Of a stretch of 64,000 nucleotides of DNA, positions 61,557 to 64,000 are shown piece by piece. A model generated the notes under the pieces. That model was not told where the DNA came from. It saw only the letters and a program-made list of their open reading frames with translations, and made no database searches. Every line of letters begins with the position of its first letter. The first letter of the stretch is position 1. This stretch comes from Amblyornis subalaris. Lineage: Eukaryota > Chordata > Aves > Passeriformes > Ptilonorhynchidae. The stretch is from assembly GCA_018881555.1 (NCBI GenBank), contig JACAXG010000123.1:155354-219353 (forward strand). Reading direction: 5' to 3'. A program made the translations under genes and the position numbers.

Positions 61557-63520
61557 CGCCTCCTCCTTTTGTTGTTAATCCGTGCACAGTGATCACAAAC
61601 TACAAGAACAGGTATTTTACACAAGCAAATACATCCTGACAATGTTTCCTGAGAGACACAGTTCTTAACAACAGAGATAACAAAACCCTCAAGAAATTTT
61701 AATTAAAAAAACAAAACTTGTGATTCACCACTACTGACACTAATACAGGTAAAGCAGAAAGAGAAGGATGGAAAACATTTTTCATATGGCTCCACTGTTA
61801 TTCTTCATTAAACAAAGCATAAACAGCACAGATATGGAGAGAGAAGAGCCGTTCAGAAAATATTCAATCAGCCACATATGAAGTTCAAATCAATATATTT
61901 ACAATGAGAGAGACTGGTTGTAATGGCAGCAATTTTTATACATTTTTTTTCTGCCATAATATCAAGGTTGCTACAAATGTTTTCTACTCTTACCAGCTAG
62001 ACAAAAATGTCTCTACTGGCAACAGCTCCTCCTCTAATCCTTAGTTTCATCTTTACTTACAAAAGCAAGAATTTCAGGATGCAAATCTAATTGAAAAAAA
62101 TAAGAAATTGAAAAGAGACAAATTATTTGTTTACTTGTTTTGTTTTCTGAAATTTTTAATGCTGTTAAAATCCAACGATTATTTATTTCATTAAATTCCA
62201 AGACATGGCTATAACCTCCATTTCAGGAAGTCCCTAAAAAGTGAATTAGTAGTCTGGCCACATCTTTTCTGATGCTCTTAAGTATCTGTTGCTGTCTGGC
62301 AACTTCCAGACACGTGAAATTTGCTGCATGTCCTCATAGTTTGATTCAACACACTTTATTATGAGCTCAGCACCCACAGATTTCAGCAATGACCTTGCTG
62401 TTTTACTTTCCCAATTCCCTCTGTCTGTCTCGCTCACCAGCAGATACACAGCACCTTCAGTTTTGTGTCAGCTTACAGGAGTACTAGAGGATGCTTTTCT
62501 CTCCCTGGCTCATCGCTATTTGCTTAAAGCCTACGTGACTAGTACCATCTCTACAGGAAGGCAAATATATCTAACAAGACCTGGCAATGAGTTAAGACAG
62601 AGTCTTGCATGAAAATTCTCCTTCATAAAGCTTTTCAAAAAACTTTATAAACTTCTCTGTGATATGTGCTCATTCTTTCTTCGACACAAAAATTAACAGT
62701 TGTACAAATAAAAACAAATTGTGGGGAAATTAATCGGAAAATTTGATGTTGTAGTGGGTAAATATTATGACTACCATTGACACCGTATTTTTCATTTATA
62801 TTTTTATTTCATGAAACCTGAAAGGAGTATTTTTTAGTCTTTTGCATTAATTATTTTCATTTCAACTCTAGGAAGCCTGTGTTTTGCATATTTAAATCTT
62901 TGCATTCTTTAAGAATGCCTTTAGCTAGTATGTTGCCATAACACAATTTAACTTCTATGATATTTTGAAAAAGAATCTCTGAAATTTAGGAAGCAAAAAA
63001 GGCATATTCATTTGAACAGAAGATTGGAATAAAAATAATCCTGTTAAAGTACTTTGTTACAAAAGTTGCATTGATTCCTATTTATTATACTAATTCACAG
63101 TAATTTTGAAGCAGTCNAAAGACAAAAACTCAATGAATTAAGACAAGCTTCCCCACACCCCCAATCAAAAAAAAAAGAAAGGATTGCTGGAGTTTATTAT
63201 GAGTCAGATCAGGCCACTCTGGGATCTTTAGATAATGATTTAATCAGAAACATACACACACACATTAAAAAAAAAAACAAAAATCAGAAGTAGTCCTTCA
63301 AGAAAATGGAGCCTGTTAAATTCACCCTTAAAATTAACTGTGGTGTTCACCTTTTTGTCAGGTGGACATTAAAATTTCTTAGATATTTTTAGAACCTTAC
63401 ACTTATTTCTTTAACAAGGAAAATAAAACAGACACAGGCTGGGAATCTCCATGAACAAGCAATATTTTTCCAGTAGATTTGGCACATTATAAAGCTTTTA
63501 AAATACATTATTAATCTTAA
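61557..63520. other. AT-rich unique DNA
   Basis: No exon or element was recognised. Low-complexity CA and A runs occur at 63252-63285. The longest frame, 83 codons at 62361-62612, has no recognised domain. Confidence 0.5.
63252..63285. repeat. CA run and A-rich tract
   Basis: ACATACACACACACAC is followed by an A-run of 11 and further A-rich sequence. Confidence 0.85.
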
Positions 63521-63620
63521 NAGAATCTGAGAATGACCAAGGTTAGAAGGGACCTCTAGAGGCCATCTGGTCCAACCCCACTGCTCCTAAAGCCAATTGC
63601 CCAGGACCGCAACCAATAAC
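63521..63620 (-). mobile_element. CR1 3' remnant
   Basis: AGAATCTGAGAATGACCAAG, then GGTTAGAAGGGACCTCTAGA and GGCCATCTGGTCCAACCCCA, are the reverse-strand 3' end of a CR1 of the type at 60475. The next tract (GCCCAGGACCGCAACC) is recognisable but deleted and diverged, and the match fades at about 63620. The boundary base 63521 is an N. Confidence 0.8.
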
Positions 63621-64000
63621 AAGCCTCAGAAAAATTTCTACCCAACTTTATCTTGTAGCTGGCCACCAGAAATCATGGCTTATTAAGAACTGGGTTTAAA
63701 ATCTCAGGGAAAAGCCATTATCTTAGGAGGATGGATTCCACGGACCATATATATAAACATGCACTTGTACAGAAAAGATAGTTTGATTTTACCTTTTAAA
63801 AAATAGTCAAGAAACTAACATGTGGAAAAGTATTAAATTCAAAGAATGCTATTTAATTTGCCCTTACCCTCCCTGTATTGAAGAAACACCAGGTTTGTAT
63901 TTGTCTCAGCACTCCCAGCTGTGCTTGCTTATGGCACAAGCAGTTTATATGATTAAATATTTTGCCNATAGGACCTTGTGTCATTCACTGCACTCAGTGA
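63621..64000. other. Unique DNA to the window edge
   Basis: Nothing is recognisable apart from a possible further decayed CR1 tail to about 63660. Confidence 0.45.

Noticed and set aside
1..64000. Search for tRNA, rRNA, snoRNA or microRNA genes
   Set aside because: No A-box/B-box pair, rRNA core or convincing long hairpin was recognised by eye. Covariance-model scanning would be needed to exclude small ones.

Overview
This window looks like non-coding nuclear DNA from a bird, most likely a songbird or close relative. The backbone is AT-rich, stop codons are dense in all frames, and no stretch reads as a recognisable host exon. The recognisable content is almost entirely transposable elements of the avian kind: many 5'-truncated CR1 non-LTR retrotransposons, each ending in the diagnostic ATTCTRTG-type 3' octamers, and at least six solitary endogenous-retrovirus LTRs. 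No mammalian-type SINEs or L1 elements were seen. The passerine assignment is an inference from remembered similarity of the LTRs to families found in zebra finch and its relatives. It was not searched.

Layout. 1-6.4 kb: unique DNA with one internally deleted CR1 (951-1371). 6.4-7.4 kb: the best preserved reverse-strand CR1, which keeps the C-terminal half of the reverse transcriptase but has a damaged catalytic motif. 11.4-11.95 kb: a forward solo LTR. 14.3-15.5 kb: a CR1 split by a younger forward LTR. 18 kb: a TTTA/TTTG microsatellite. 24.45-25.9 kb: a long reverse LTR. 28.5 and 33.7 kb: forward CR1 copies. 35.43-36.10 kb: a textbook reverse solo LTR with a perfect 6-bp target-site duplication. 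37.5-39.7 kb: a CR1 cluster with a 69-bp tandem duplication and a pair of CR1s in opposite orientation. 41.0 and 48.0 kb: CR1 tails. 49.4-50.6 kb: a GC-rich reverse LTR. 57.1-57.9 kb: another reverse LTR with a perfect 10-bp hairpin. 60.5-61.6 kb: the longest forward CR1. 63.5 kb: a CR1 remnant.

Nothing here supports a functional protein-coding gene, RNA gene, CRISPR array or new biological system. The window is best read as intergenic or deep intronic sequence. The translatable frames longer than about 140 codons lie inside LTRs or antisense to CR1, apart from one unrecognised 158-codon frame at 55880-56356. The main points of interest are insertion history: LTR into CR1, LTR boundaries with target-site duplications, and six LTRs with no gag, pol or env left between any pair. 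Two further points are GC-rich retroviral promoters sitting in an AT-rich desert and about 40 isolated single-base Ns spread through otherwise continuous sequence.
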